Shown: piece by piece, positions 22,976 to 35,994 of the stretch
Layout: every line of letters starts with the position of its first letter
Position numbering within the stretch: position 1 is the first letter of the stretch
NCBI RefSeq assembly: GCF_000003815.2
Contig: NC_049980.1
Span: 15,054,932 to 15,118,931 of the forward strand
Reading direction: 5' to 3'
Origin: Branchiostoma floridae
Taxonomy: Eukaryota; Chordata; Leptocardii; Amphioxiformes; Branchiostomatidae
Length of the DNA stretch: 64,000 bases
The notes under the pieces: model-generated
The model's input: the letters and a program-made list of their open reading frames with translations, nothing else
Databases searched by the model: none
What the model was told of the DNA's origin: nothing
Made by a program: the position numbers and the translations under genes

Positions 22976-25439
22976 CAAATGGCTAAACTCACGGGACATA
23001 ATACAAAATGTATACTAAACAATAAATTCTTTATTTTTGTTCTTTTGCATCCTCATCCTGGACTAAGGAAGACTTGACTCATTTTCATATGTTTGGTTTT
23101 GCAATATACGGCATATTTGTGCTCATTCTGCAACTTCTTTGCATCATGATGTACAGTATGGTTGCAAACTTCTTTTTTTTGGAAATGGTTGAAAATTGAT
23201 GCGCGCTTTAGCTGCAGCTTCGAATTCAATAGGCAATGCTTGTTGTAGTCACCATGTAAAGCCAGTCGTGAAGTATTCCTGGCAATTAGTACTGATCAGT
23301 ACTTACCTCGATCTATTAGGCATAACTTTTCACACGAGCAAACTGTCTTCCACTCTTGCTTCATGTGTTAACTTTCAGGTGCAATAATGTGTGTACCTAT
23401 ACCTAAAAAAATACGTTGGTCGATACCGAAAGAAAAAGTACTTGAATATGATGTATTGCTTGGTAAATCTTTACTTCTCTTGTGTCATTTATATGCGACC
23501 GGATACAGATTACTTGAATAGTCTTAGTATTTCGTCTTTTCCCGTGACCGGGACACGATGTACAAGTATACCATTGTTGAAGTTTGTTTTCAATTAGCCC
23601 TCGGGTCTGGATTTGCAATAATAAAGTATTTCAAAACGTTATTGCTTTGGCTTGAAAGCGTAGCATTTAGTTTCCCCATCGATATGTCCTGGTCTTGTTA
23701 TGCATGACTGTGGTGAAGGGAAATGTCCCAGTCAGCCGACAACCTACAGGGTCAAGGAGACGTCGGGTAGAATACAGAACGGGAGGCCTGATATGTATAG
23801 TTGCATGCCTTGGACCCATTATTATGTGTAATCATGCAAATAATGCTTAAACTAAGACCAAAAAAAATAAAGAATTGATGAGTCTGAGAAATACTGGTTC
23901 TATTAACATGAAGACAATGATTTTGTTATTCTGCTAGATATTAGCGGTGCCTACGGCTACACATTGATAATCATTCGCGATCAATATTTGTGAAAGAGGG
24001 CACTATCACTACAATATCTAAGTCAAGAAAGGTGCAACGGAACCCTAAAATTTGGTACAAAATACTTTCATTGGTGAAAAAGAATATCAGTTAAATCCTA
24101 TCCCCAAGTTTCATGACGCCAAAAAGTATCCGCCTGAATTCTGCATGAATCATCTATTTTATTTGATAAGATGTATACATGTGTTGCGTATCATTAATCT
24201 ACCTTTATTTATCAATGTGTATCGAAATTCAAGTTCTTGGAATTTGCTACCAGAGCTCTATCGAGTGTATCTTTGTCGTCGTTTGTCTCTATGCATTTCA
24301 GGGTTGGTTTACTACTGGATCCATGGATGAAATTACACCAATCGACAGATAGAGATCGTACCCTACTTCGTAATCCTTAACAAGAAAGTAAATGAAAAAC
24401 CTGGCCTCTTTCGCGTGGGATGGCCTCGGCGTGTATTGGAGTTGACATATCTCATTACCTTGCAAACGTTGGTCTCTTTAATTATATCTCTAATGAAGTC
24501 ATAAATCTTTCTGTCATGCTTGTTTAAGTTTCTAAGAATATCGGTAATGGATTTATATTGTTACGTCTACGATGGAAATGGCGGTTGAATGTAAAAATAC
24601 ATTTGTCAGCGTACTCTTGTATACAGGCAACCTAATGTTTCATAATGTTGAACAAAGTCTTCACTTACACTTATACACGCATGAACACACTTATAACTTA
24701 ACACACATGGAATGTTCAGTTTTCGCGAGAATCGCTTAGGAGTTGGTGCAGTGGAAGACTGACGGTCTCACTTGGGCTGTGGACGTTAGCGCTGCCCAAC
24801 GAAGACGAATGTGGAGCTTTACTGCCCGAACATGCACGGTACATCATGCACAAATTACAGGGATAAACTCGCCATCGTCCGAAAGTCTCTCAAGCACCGT
24901 GTATCAAGAACGAATTTCCTCCGGACGTTTATATTAGCTACATGTACTCAACTGTACGATAAGACCGATGTTTCAACGGTACAAGGGAAGCAGTAGTAAT
25001 GCTATACTGCTGTAATGTAGAGAAAACAAGGCTTATGTAGCTACAGGTACGATATGTATGATGAATAAAGAACCCGATTCATCACTTGGCTTGGTAACCT
25101 AGCGATGGGATATGAGGTAAGTTCATTTTGTGCGGATTTAGAAATACAATTTTCAAATTATGGAAGAGCCCAGTGGATAAAGGTATGGATCTGCCGGGAG
25201 CGATGCGATTACCCATTTAATATTTGTCAGTATTAAATTCCCATAGGACGAAATCAGAGAGTTACAGTGACTGTTCATCTACTGCTGACATTTACGTTGG
25301 ACGAACCATGCCTGCAAAATTACTCTGTGAAATTTAATGTACCACAGAACCCCTACGGGTACTTCGATCGGGCGCTGATATGCCGATGACTATATGTGCA
25401 GAAGAATATATGACCTGAAATATAAATGTACATATAGAC

Positions 25440-25516
25440 AGAGGGGGAGCGAAAGAGAAGGTGAGAGAGAGAGACAGAGACAGAGAAAAAGACAGAGAGA
25501 AAGAGGGAGAGAGAGT
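25440..25516. repeat. (GA)n microsatellite
   Basis: Interrupted GAGAGA/CAGAGA/AAAGA tract. Confidence 0.9.
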
Positions 25517-28500
25517 TTTGTTTCTCTTATATATGTTTTAAAATCATATGGTCAGAACTCGCGATCGTTGCACGTAAAAGTTGTTCGACCACAGCTAGAA
25601 TTTCCAATGTTTTTGTTTTCACCTTGCTCAACGGCCCCCACCCCCAAAAACATTCATGTCCACCAACCCGAGAAGAAAATCGCAATAACGGTGTGCCCTT
25701 GGAGCGCTCTATTCGGAAACACTGTGATATCTTATCCTGTTAGCGCTGTGAACATTAGCGTAGCTGCGCGATCAGACCGTGACATTTACATTGTTACGTA
25801 CTGAAGACTGACCTTTGCCATCTTCATAGTGGTTGAATATTGTCGACACCTGGGCAAATAAAACCCATGGAATATTGAAAAATCATTTGGAGCTGTAGGG
25901 AATACCAAGAGATATGGAGGAGGCTGTGTAGAAATATATAGAAAATTAACATCAAAATGAGAATGCTGTTTTATATCATACAGTGAGGGACATTTAAAGG
26001 ACATTGTGATCATTAAACCATCATCAACTACCTCCTCATCATGCCAATGATCCTTTATATCTAGAACTTTATCAGGTGCAATATGTTTTCATCATTCCGT
26101 TGATATGTTTCTCATGCAGATAATATTACAAGGTATTTCAGAAGTACAAAGAATCCTTTCTAGACAACATTGCAGCATGAGGGCTTCTATACTGTCATTA
26201 AGAAAGTCCCGTCTCTGTAAGGCATCTAGCTCCAGAACGCCCTCTACAAGTCGCCCATGTCCTGCTTTCTACTTTTGCACGTATTGATTTTCCTTCAAGG
26301 TACGAATTTCCTTCTCCATTTGCTGGTGATGTGTCCTTCATCCACTATCTTTTCAATCCGTGACTGCTAAATGTAGCACCGCAAACTCCGAGACTATTCA
26401 CCCTACGGAATGAGCGATATGGAATCCTATCAGCTTGCAATGAAAACATGATAACATACCTCGCGTATCGCAATTTCTTTTTGATATTGCTGATTCAATT
26501 TGCGGATTTTTACATATAGATTGTGTACTCCCGCTGTGAAGGCATTCACCTTGTTTTTTTTACTACAAGATTTCTCTGGACATGGTTTTTTGGGGTCTTA
26601 GACATGGACAAAACGCCCATGTCCGTGGCAAGCAGATTAGCGCTATTAGAAAAGTGAATCCCCATGAAAATGTACCGGTGTTTGCAACATAAAATACCTA
26701 CACGATAAGGTGCAAATAACGTTAAAACCTGGCAACGGTGTCCTCAATTAATGAAATTATCACAATGGTAAATATTGCACAGTAAAAACTGTCTGATTGT
26801 AACAAACAATTTGTGGAACAGATACCCCCATTAATACTTTACTCTATTAATGACAAATATATATAGCTATCAAACCGATATTTAGATGTTCGTCTGAATT
26901 TCACGGCACGCTTGTCACTAGACAGGCGTAGTTGGGTATACCTCGCTGATAGGGGTCACAGACTCAGTGATAATTTCAGTTGCATCTCACTTATTTGTAG
27001 AACGTCATATTGTACTGAAGAAATTATGTCTGTGGTATGGATGATTCCTGACTTCGCAAAGGGACTGCACAAATGGGCTATGACAAGGCTGCGAAAGCAG
27101 CAGCTTCAGGAGCATTGGAGCATGAGCCAAATGCAGCATTTTCCGGCAGCACTAAGAACCCCAGGATTAGCGTAATGGATAGCAAGCTGCGTAACAGCCG
27201 ATAAAGAAAAGGCATTAAAAGGCATGCTTCTAGATGCAAAAATGCACACACTGCGAACGTAATGGTCTTCTTCTGCAGTGGGAATTCTAAAAAGTCCGGA
27301 CTAACTTTCTTCAGTGACATCAGAACATCCTATTGCCACGATAAAAAACATCATCATGAACAGAATGACTCTTAATGACGACGCTAATCAGGATTATGTA
27401 GCCTCTTCTGATCTTTTCAGTCGTTAGTCGGGGCATATAACGTGTTGATAAAGTTATCAAGGTCCTCATGAGGATACAAAGAAGCTATCTAGGGATCCAA
27501 AGTCTGAGTAGGAAACATATTCAGGACTTAACAATTCCTTAATAGGAACACGTGGCATTACAAGTAAGCTTTTCCTGTCACAAGGATAATATTTCAACGA
27601 CCAATACCTTCTTTGAGCCTCAAAATCGAGCCAAAAACAGATACAAACCTTATTGTAGTCTGTTGCTTTGGTCAGGCCTCACCTGAAAGCTCTTGTCTCG
27701 TGCCTTGAAGCGTGCCAATCCCAGCGGTGCGACTACACTCCTGAATCTGAAAGCACGAAAATGTGATATGAGGTCGAACATGTTCCACAGGCAACACACT
27801 TTGATTTAGGGGAGGTCGGGACCGACGCTGATGTGGCCCTAAATGGAAGATGTGTCGGTGCAGAAAGCAGAAACGCTGTAAAAGGGTAGAAATTAAAAGT
27901 CAAATTTGGGACGTCTGCACATCTGTGCCTACCACCACGCACCACACAACTTACCTCACAGACGGGCTCATGCTGAAAGCCTCAACCCACAAGTACCTGA
28001 CACCCGCAAGGCATGTCGGGACACGGATCACGGTTTAACATTTTAACTGGCGAAGGAGCACGGAGAGCCCGCAAGTGATTTTGAACCAGTTCGCCTGTTT
28101 GTTCGGAGAGATGCCTGGGAGTTCTGTTTCATTTATGTGGGTCAAAGGTGTGAGCTTCTCATATTGGAAATTAAATCTGGAAAACCTCCCATGGACAGAC
28201 TGTCAGTTTCCTGGGAGAGCTGATATGTCAGCTGCAACAGATACATGCGTGTGGGGGAAGTAGGTAGAAATTAAAGTGTATATTACAACCAGCCTTGTGG
28301 AGATGGGCAGGACCGGTGCGGATGTAGAAACATGATGTAGTGTGTGGTGATGCATACGTCGGAGAGCTTATCACAAATATGTGCAGCTGCAAATATGCTT
28401 TTGATTAACTATCTTGTTTTTATTTCCTGACAACATGTCAAACCTACTAGCGCAATGACATAATGTTAACATTGGTAGATACGTAATTGGGGAATATATC

Positions 28501-29627
28501 AAACTAGCATTAGCATACCAGCATACATGCATGTGCACTATTCATACTCATGCCTCATATGTAACGAATGTAGTACAGAAATTTCAGCCTACTATAAACC
28601 AGCTGTTTTTACAAGAAGGTTATATTTTTGGTACCGTTTGTGAGTCTGTCTGTCAACAGCATAACTCGAGAAGACTTGTATAGTTGGTAGGTGGGTAGGT
28701 ATCAGGAAACAAAGGTGAAGTTCGATAATGGGTCGCCTAGCGACTTCCTAAGGTACTGCAGTTAACCATTTTTTTAAAGACCTCGTGTTATGAACATGCT
28801 GTGGTCGTGATGATTTTGAGGCGATTTTAGATAGCTGTTGGGGCAGAGGGTAAGTGCTGTAAGTTTGGGGCCCCCTTAGCAACTTTTTTGAATGTGCACG
28901 CGCCGATTTCCGTTCATACTTTGGACGAGAATGACTGACTAAAGTGTTAATGGATCGTCATAATTTTTTGTAAACTCATATTTGCGATCACCTAATCGAT
29001 GGCACGATAAGATACTAATCATACAAATCAACAGCTAGTTTGCATAATTAAATAGGAAAGCTTATAAATCCACTGCATGTGATGATTGAACATATGTAAA
29101 TGAGAACGAGAGGAATGTCGGTAGATATCATTTATGCTAATGAAGACCTATTTTGCATGATTAATGAAAAGATACTGTAATTCAAACGATAAACGGTGGA
29201 AATTTTCCATACTTGTGGCATCAAGAAGCTGGGTAAAGGAGAGCATTATTAGGCATAATCATAAATCATGCAAATCAGGATCACATGTACATAATTTAGA
29301 AGGAAAGTCTACAATAAATAGCCTTCTTTGCTAAGATAAGATAAGATAAGATAAGACTTTGAACAAATTGTACTTCTGGGTAGAAATGAAGAACAACTGA
29401 GGCAATTTATGCTGATAAGGACCTTATTAGCATAATTAATGTGAAACACTTATGATACTTCAGTCGAAAATGTTAAAATCATTTGGCAAAGATATGAGGT
29501 CGTGGAACTGTATATCCATGAAATACCTATGTAAGAGATGATTTGATACTTTTCCGGTAATACTTAGAATATCCAAAGTACATGCAAGCTAAGTTTCAGG
29601 ATAATGAGATCGTGACAAGGACGATCT

Positions 29628-29902
29628 ATACGCCAAAAATAGTTACTCAAGCAACTGGATATGGTTTTGAAACTGTCATACGTTTCGGAAAGAATCCACT
29701 TTCCTTCGTCAGTGACACTGAAGTGATCTGCAAGAAACAGGTCTTTTATACTCTAACTATGAATGAAGACAATTTCAGATGTCCAATAGGAAAGGTTGTA
29801 AGACAATTCAGACTGAAGACAATTTGGATTCCAAAGAAAACAAAGCTAAGCCAAAGTCAAGCTGAAGACAATTTGGATTTCAAAGGATATCAAGGTTAAG
29901 AC
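29628..29902. repeat. Left 275-bp arm of the second Penelope-like element
   Basis: Complementary to 30059-30333. Differences are seen next to the ribozyme motif, where TGTCATACG stands against GGTCAGACG in the other arm (read in the same sense). Confidence 0.85.
29675..29716 (-). ncRNA. Hammerhead ribozyme-like motif, second element, left arm
   Basis: Inverted counterpart of 30245-30286. The cleavage-site base is A instead of C (still an allowed H base), and the four stem I pairs are kept. Confidence 0.5.
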
Positions 29903-30058
29903 TAGGTTGACCCTCAACAGAAAAGGGGGGCTACGCATGGAACTTTCCGGCACTTGGGACATAGCACTACCACCCCCCACCCCCCACCCCCGCCAACAAA
30001 ACTTTTAGCTCCTGTAACTAAAACAACAGGAGCTAATTGACTCATTTGCATTAACTGT

Positions 30059-30333
30059 GTCTTAACCTTGATATCCTTTGAAATCCAAATTGTCTTCAGC
30101 TTGACTTTGGCTTAGCTTTGTTTTCTTTGGAATCCAAATTGTCTTCAGTCTGAATTGTCTTACAACCTTTCCTATTGGACATCTGAAATTGTCTTCATTC
30201 ATAGTTAGAGTATAAAAGACCTGTTTCTTGCAGATCACTTCAGTGTCACTGACGAAGGAAAGTGGATTCTTTCCGAAACGTCTGACCGTTTCAAAACCAT
30301 ATCCAGTTGCTTGAGTAACTATTTTTGGCGTAT
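30059..30333. repeat. Right 275-bp arm of the second Penelope-like element
   Basis: Begins GTCTTAACCTTGATATCC and ends TTTTTGGCGTAT; complementary to the left arm over its whole length. Confidence 0.85.
30245..30286 (+). ncRNA. Hammerhead ribozyme-like motif, second element, right arm
   Basis: Stem I GTCA (30245-30248), core CTGACGA (30249-30255; the fifth base is free in the hammerhead consensus), an extra A, stem II GGAAAG / CTTTCC (six perfect pairs), core GAAA (30275-30278), two-base loop CG closed by one A-T pair, cleavage-site C (30282), and stem I partner TGAC. All conserved positions are present, with the minimal helix III known from Penelope-like elements. This is the better of the two families of candidates here. 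Confidence 0.6.
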
Positions 30334-30532
30334 CTTATTACCTGGATGTCTAACCTACATCGACGTATACGGACGATCTATGTTCTATCATATTGCAAAG
30401 ATGGGTTTAATCAGGTCTTCTGATAGCCATGTCCCACTGTCATGCAATCCATATTCAGTTGTACGTTTACTGACTTCGTGTACATGTTGTATCAATAGAT
30501 GGGGGGTTCCCTGCAAGACTGAATGGTTTGAT

Positions 30533-30556
30533 CAAGGAGGTTAAAAAACCTCCTTG
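30533..30556. mobile_element. Ultrashort foldback insertion, copy 1
   Basis: CAAGGAGGTT-AAAA-AACCTCCTTG forms a perfect 10-bp hairpin. It is flanked by GGTTTGAT at 30525-30532 and 30556-30563, the last G of the hairpin being the first of the right repeat. A second copy with a different flanking repeat is at 46561. Read as an insertion with an 8-bp (or 7-bp) target duplication. Confidence 0.6.
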
Positions 30557-30582
30557 GTTTGATACCTCAAATGTAAAACCTT

Positions 30583-30720
30583 TAGCCCCCTTCCCACTAG
30601 ACGGCTAATTGGATCTATGTGATTGCATAACTGGAATATGACGCAAGATGTAAAAGCGTGGTTTGAACGACACAAATCCTAAACAATCCGGTCTTTACAG
30701 CTTTTTCGATCAACTATTGC
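30583..30720. mobile_element. Foldback MITE, one end visible
   Basis: It starts CCCCCTTCCCACTAGACGG, like the termini of the copies at 33452 and 40404, and contains ATGACGCAAGATGTAAAAG-GTGGTTT, the internal tract of the same family. The other end is not clear. Confidence 0.35.
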
Positions 30721-30895
30721 AAGTGTCTCTGTTAGTTTAACGTTGCATGTTAATAACCGGCATTTAACAACATGTACAGGTGCCTTGTATTAGGTAGTGG
30801 CAGCACCAAAGCCGACAAAAACTGCCGGGACTGTGTTCATAACTTTTGACGTACCCTAGGTCACACCTGATAACTTTCTAGTAATAGGAAAGGTC

Positions 30896-30905
30896 TATAT
30901 AAAAG
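30896..30905 (+). promoter_or_regulatory. TATA-box-like site
   Basis: TATATAAAAG stands about 190 bases upstream of the small frame at 31088. The match to the TATA consensus is good, but no transcript evidence exists. Confidence 0.25.
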
Positions 30906-31087
30906 TACGATTTACAGAATAAAAGAGGCAGTCATAAAAGAGGAATTCAAACAAGGATTGCTAGTTTTGATGGTCATTTCTGGTCATTTCTTGCCGTTAA
31001 AGTTAAGCCCAGTTGATTGGTTTTCTATCGCTATCTGAAGTATCCAACAACCACGGTAAACCCACCTGTCTAGTCAGGACATGCACG

Positions 31088-31372
31088 ATGGATGGACAGA
31101 AGTTATGTTTAGTCTTTACTTACTGTTACTATCTACTGGCTAAGCTATCTGGACGATCAGAAGAGTTGACTAGACAACTCAACAAAGTTGAACACCTATT
31201 CACGGCTGAAGACCCAAGGAAAAGGAAAGGAATCCAGTTATTGATTCTCGGGGAGGAATCATCAGCGCATCAAACCCTTATAATGTCCATCGGCGTGGAT
31301 ACTGAAGGCCATTTTTCCAGCAGGCTCAAGTTCGGATCAACCGCCTCGCCTGAAGCTACGACAGCCCAGTGA
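31088..31372 (+). CDS. Small uncharacterised ORF
   Basis: It encodes 94 residues from the first ATG (MDGQKLCLVFTYCYYLL). The start is hydrophobic like a signal peptide, followed by a charged stretch (SGRSEELTRQLNKVEHLF) and a polar end. No family is recognised. Support is only the TATA-like site upstream and the amphipathic composition, so it may well be chance. Confidence 0.2.
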   Translation: MDGQKLCLVFTYCYYLLAKLSGRSEELTRQLNKVEHLFTAEDPRKRKGIQLLILGEESSAHQTLIMSIGVDTEGHFSSRLKFGSTASPEATTAQ

Positions 31373-33451
31373 CCCAGCGCAAATGGCAGGGTCACCATTC
31401 ATCAATCCGACCTGCGTATCGGTGGCAATGTGTGCCGACAGCATGCGAAAACTGCCGATCATCATAAATTCCTATACGTATGTGACAGTTAACTGGTTAT
31501 GGCATTCAAGGGCACAGTGTTTGCAGGACTATCACTAATCAGCCACAACGAGCTCCAAGTTTTGGGTGTCCATTTCTCGTGGCAATCGTGACTTCTATGG
31601 TAGAGTTTTTGCTCAAAGCCACGCTAAATCCCGTTGGGATGTGTCTTTGTGCGACAGCTTAGCGCCCAGCGGGAAATTGCCTGTCATACATCGTCCATTC
31701 ATGGCTTCTGGCTCTTCGGGGTCGTAAATTTCCTGCGTGCCAGCTTACCTCTCGGATAAGAAGTCATCACGAAATCGGCATCTGCGACCCAGTCAGCCAT
31801 TTACAAAGCCAATTACCACAAGAAAGATGGCCTCACCCAGCGCTATTGACTGGAAATCGCGCGATCGTAAGAGGTGTGTCTGTCAAAGTCCTGAATTTGA
31901 AAAATAGGGTGTCATTACAACGTGCATTTCATCAGCCGTGCAAAAATAAGAGAAAGGTAACAGACATTAAGCAAAGGTAAGCAATTATGAAAAGGGTATT
32001 GAACTTATTGGTGTGTATCCCTTGCATTTGACCGTCTTGTTGGCAGTATGCCAATCATATGTATGGCATACCTGTCATCCTCCTGTTGCTTGACAATACC
32101 GGGAAATGGCAGGTCTTAAGGCCGTTAAGGGAGATTAAAGCGAACCGTCATCAAATGCGACGTGAAAAAACGAACAGGCTCTTCTTCGCGTGAGAATGGC
32201 CTTGTGAAAGACTGCAGGTATATATTCTCATCTACTCAGTCGGAGGATCACTTCATGTTCACAGAAATCACACATTACATTACATTTTACATTACATCAG
32301 TCTAAAGATTGATTCTGCATCTGGGGAATATCTGTCAGCAGCACAACAGTCGCAAGGCTCTTGGCTATAAACTCGGGCAGAAGCAGGGTAGTGTTGCTTG
32401 AAACAAAAAGTGATTGGGATTCTTTTGCAGCTATATCTAGGAAATGGATTTGCAAAATCTTTTATATCTAATTGCGTTAAGTCAAGTTAAGTTTATTCTG
32501 ATACCTTAACAATATACATATAACGTTACATATACATATACAAGCACTGATGTACAAAAAAAGTTCAAAGGGAGACAAGATACAGAATCCTACTCTAGAT
32601 CATACGTGTGCTCCTTGTTCATGTAACCAAAATTTGCAGTCACTGTCTGTACTAAGATGCTGTCTTTACGTATACTTACTGTAACATACTGCTCCAGCTA
32701 GTAATAAAGCGGCGTTGGAAAGACTTCAAATTCGCCCTGGCTCGGAGAAATGTTTTGCTGTACACGCAACTATGTATGTCGTAGAGAGTGTCCCCGATGG
32801 TCCTGAATACGTGTGGCAAAAATGTTCCGTACATGCCATGCAAGTTAGGTTCTTTACGTTGCCATTTTGCTATGTGTCCATTGCCAGTTTGGGTGGGCTT
32901 TTTTTCGTACAAAGGTACCCCACAGATGGATGTACATCAATTCAGCTCTGGTGTGAACGTTTCAAGCAAGATATATTTCTCACTTCTCTATACCAAATAA
33001 CGGTGGTAAGCTTCATTCATTCTGGGTACATATGTCAACTGTGGGGTGTAGTGATAGTCCAGGAGTAATCTTGCACGTCGGGATACTGACTATAAATCAA
33101 ACTGTGTTTGATACAACATGTCCCACTGATTTCATCTGACATCGCACACAGCGTGTCAGAATACTACCTAACCTGGACGTGCTGCGTTAAACTTTTGATG
33201 TAACGTTATGGTACAACGGCAAGGGACAACTGTACCGAATAAAAGATTGTTACGTAAATCTGTTTTGTGCTATTTCCCTTTTATCCAAGTGAAGCAAAGA
33301 GAATCGCTCGATAAGCCCAATAATTCGAAGACGATATTAACTTTTAAAGGTCTGACAACACTCCCCATACCGCTGTTCCTAGAGGTACCAGGTAGAATTC
33401 CAAATTCATTAAGGATTAAAAGTATTGAAAAGATTGTGTCATGGTGGAACC

Positions 33452-33658
33452 TCCATTCCACTAGAGCGGAGACCTCTCCACGACGAGGTTCGATCGAGCA
33501 ATTTGACAGAGCGGCCAACGATGTTTAAACTAGATAAAAAACGAATCTTCTAACGCTTTGTGTCTTTTGTAGCAATTTTAGCCGTACGTTTATACGTTGC
33601 ATAATATTCAATCATGAAGTCAAGAGTTGCATACTTCGATCGCTGCCCAGTGGAATGA
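33452..33658. mobile_element. Foldback MITE of the CACTAGAG family
   Basis: The terminal inverted words are CATTCCACTAGAGCG (33454-33468) and CGCTGCCCAGTGGAATG (33641-33657). It carries the shared internal tract AACGCTTTGTGTCTTTTGTAG. About 205 bp. Confidence 0.5.
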
Positions 33659-35099
33659 GGGCCTTGTCCTGGCACCTTCACGAAAGTAACACCAGAAATA
33701 TGCAGACGAAAAGCTCTGGTTGGCTCTCGTATTTCTACAGTTGGTTTTCAATATTGAATGTCAGGGAGACCGTAGGTAAAGAATTCCGTAATCAAATTCT
33801 TTCACAAGAAAAAAAAAGAAGAATGGAGTTTTGTGATATTGCTTGGGCGGTAAGTACCCATGATTTATCCACCCTGTACTTCTGACGTTCCCTGGGCAAT
33901 CTCTCAGCATGACAGAACATAATGAGCTACACCTCCAGAGGGCTGTAGATCACGAAAATGTTCCTTCATTCCATTTCAATACTGATGCTGAGTAAGTACA
34001 TAGTAGGCGGTTAGAAATGAAAAATGTAACGTTCCCGTCAGCAATAATGGCTGTTTGTACGTACATGTACTCTAGTAGTCCAATGACTGAAAGACATATT
34101 TCATAACCGCATTTTGAAGAAGTATCCAATAACAAGCATGCATCATAACTTTCCAGCTTGTCGGTACATTTTTCGACATTATTTTCAGACCTCATGGTAG
34201 GGAAATTGTCATCAGGAAGTTCCTGTTATCGTGTGTCTACTGCACGATTGATCGCGTCACATATCCTGTAATTGAATCAAGACGACAAATTCTCTCCTAA
34301 GAGGCTTGTAAATGTCGAACGTACACCACCGGATATTCATCATCGTCGTCACAGAAGGATTTCCAAACCCGCCTCGTTGGAGACATTATCATCGGTCAGA
34401 GCGGCACTGCCACGCGGTAATCAAGACCGAGACCACCCTCGCGCTGGCAGGGAGCAAAGGTCCCGGCGATAGTCAACTGATTACGTCGTCATGAGGGAGT
34501 TGTCTGCCCGGCAAGTCTACTCGAGCCACAGCCGGAGAGAGAACAGAATTACCGTGCGGATTATGGGGCATTTACTCGCTATTTACCATTTCCCTAATTA
34601 CGGAGCCGGGCCAAATCGCCTTAATATTAGGTATTGATATATTTGAAGCTTGCGTCGCTCGACGCTTTCCATTCATTTCGTATTAGTTTATTCCAAACTC
34701 ATATACCACAAGGAATTGCCACAAGCTGTGGAATAACTTTTTTTGGTCATATTTCGACATCATTAAAGCTCATTTTGTTCCAAGTTATGCTTCTGCATAT
34801 ATCGTAAGTAATGGTGCTACTCTGAATACACATAGTTAATACTTCATTTTTACTTCTAGTAAATGTCATGAATATTTACCTACCAAAACGTATTTCATTT
34901 TACAGTACTTTATGTTTGAACAAACTTAAGAATCATTGATATCATGGAATGCCTGAGCATATATCACCGTCAAATTGAGGACGTTGACCTTTAAAAAAAC
35001 TGAAAACGCTGCTCTGTGGGCGCCAAGTGTCATGTCATATTCGCTTCATTTGTTGCCTTGTCAGTGATGATATATGCGCTACCAAACCTAGCTGCTGCA

Positions 35100-35330
35100 G
35101 CAATGCCCGTCCATGGGTGGTGATCACTGAGCGATCTTACAGCGACCAAAATTGGATTCGTGTGGCCATTGATTGCACAATTGAAATATGGCGCACGAAG
35201 TAAAAGTATTATCTAAAAGAGGTTAGAATACATAAACTTTTATTTTTAAAAATCGTTCACAATCTATGAATCTGTTTAAGCGACCTATCGTATCTTAAGT
35301 CTCTCCGCGGTCTCAGCCTCTAGTAGAAGG
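35100..35330. mobile_element. Foldback MITE of the CACTAGAG family
   Basis: The left part has ACTGAGCGATCTTACAGCGACC and the internal tract TATGGCGCACGAAGTAAAAG. The right end is GCGGTCTCAGCCTCTAGTAGAAGGG. The left terminus is degraded. Confidence 0.4.
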
Positions 35331-35994
35331 GTGTGTAACATGCAGAGAGTGCCGCCTTTATTCCACGACAGGAGCGCCGGCTACTTTATGAAGAAAGTTT
35401 GAGAATATGAGACCCATTTTTGTAACTTCTCGACTTCCCGACGCACCATCAATCATCACCATGACAACCATGACTGATGCACTCATTTGTCGTTATCTAA
35501 ACAATTAGCGCACGCCCCCTGACTAATGTACAATCCTGTCGCGTGTGAACGTTGAGGCGTCACGTTGATGGAACAGAAGATAGCTACTCATTCCGTGCCA
35601 GCCAGATGAGGTGATGGGGATATCGTGTCTCCACTTCTCCTGGGGTGGGTGACACAAAATGTACAGTTTGGGCCACTGGGGAATCGATGATATCGGCTTG
35701 GCTCGCTCCTGAAAGGTTGGGGAAGACGAGAAATAATACCATGCCGGCGCTAACGGTAGGACTGTGGGCTGACAGCCAGCACAAAACTATTTCTGGAGTC
35801 CAAGCATCGTCCTTACGACCGGCTTGTCTTACCACAAGACGTTTGCCGTAGGGAGATTTACTAGGAGTCTTTGGCCACCATAAGATCTCAAATGTCACCC
35901 TTCAATTACAGCAGTCTCACTATCATGGCCGCAATCATTCACCCTATTTCTGTCTAATTCTTAAATCCGTAATTATTTACCCTTATGAAATCCA

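Larger units (their letters stand above)
21060..29618. other. Long gene-free stretch
   Basis: No coding exon of a recognised family was found on either strand in about 8.5 kb. It holds a copy of an unclassified dispersed repeat at 22855-22975, a (GA)n run at 25440-25516 and a (GATAA)n run at 29333-29356. Short reading frames (up to 136 codons, the longest through the GA run) have no domain features. Confidence 0.45.
29630..30370 (-). mobile_element. Second Penelope-like foldback, no ORF, 11-bp target duplication
   Basis: Flanked by GGACGATCTAT at 29619-29629 and 30371-30381. Near-perfect inverted arms lie at 29628-29902 and 30059-30333 (275 bp each, two bases of arm overlapping the left target duplication). 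A 37-bp unpaired tail (30334-30370) sits only on the right. This is the same plan as the element at 6746-7505, where the 35-bp tail is on the left, so the orientation is reversed. The centre (29903-30058) is a C-rich stretch without a GIY-YIG frame. Each arm has a hammerhead-like motif. The sequence is unrelated to the first element apart from that motif. Confidence 0.7.

Noticed and set aside
25394-25804. 136-codon plus-strand frame
   Set aside because: Its core is the (GA)n microsatellite and the rest has no domain or splice support.
35584-35898. 104-codon minus-strand frame
   Set aside because: Composition looks random and nothing is recognised; listed only as part of a gene-free stretch.
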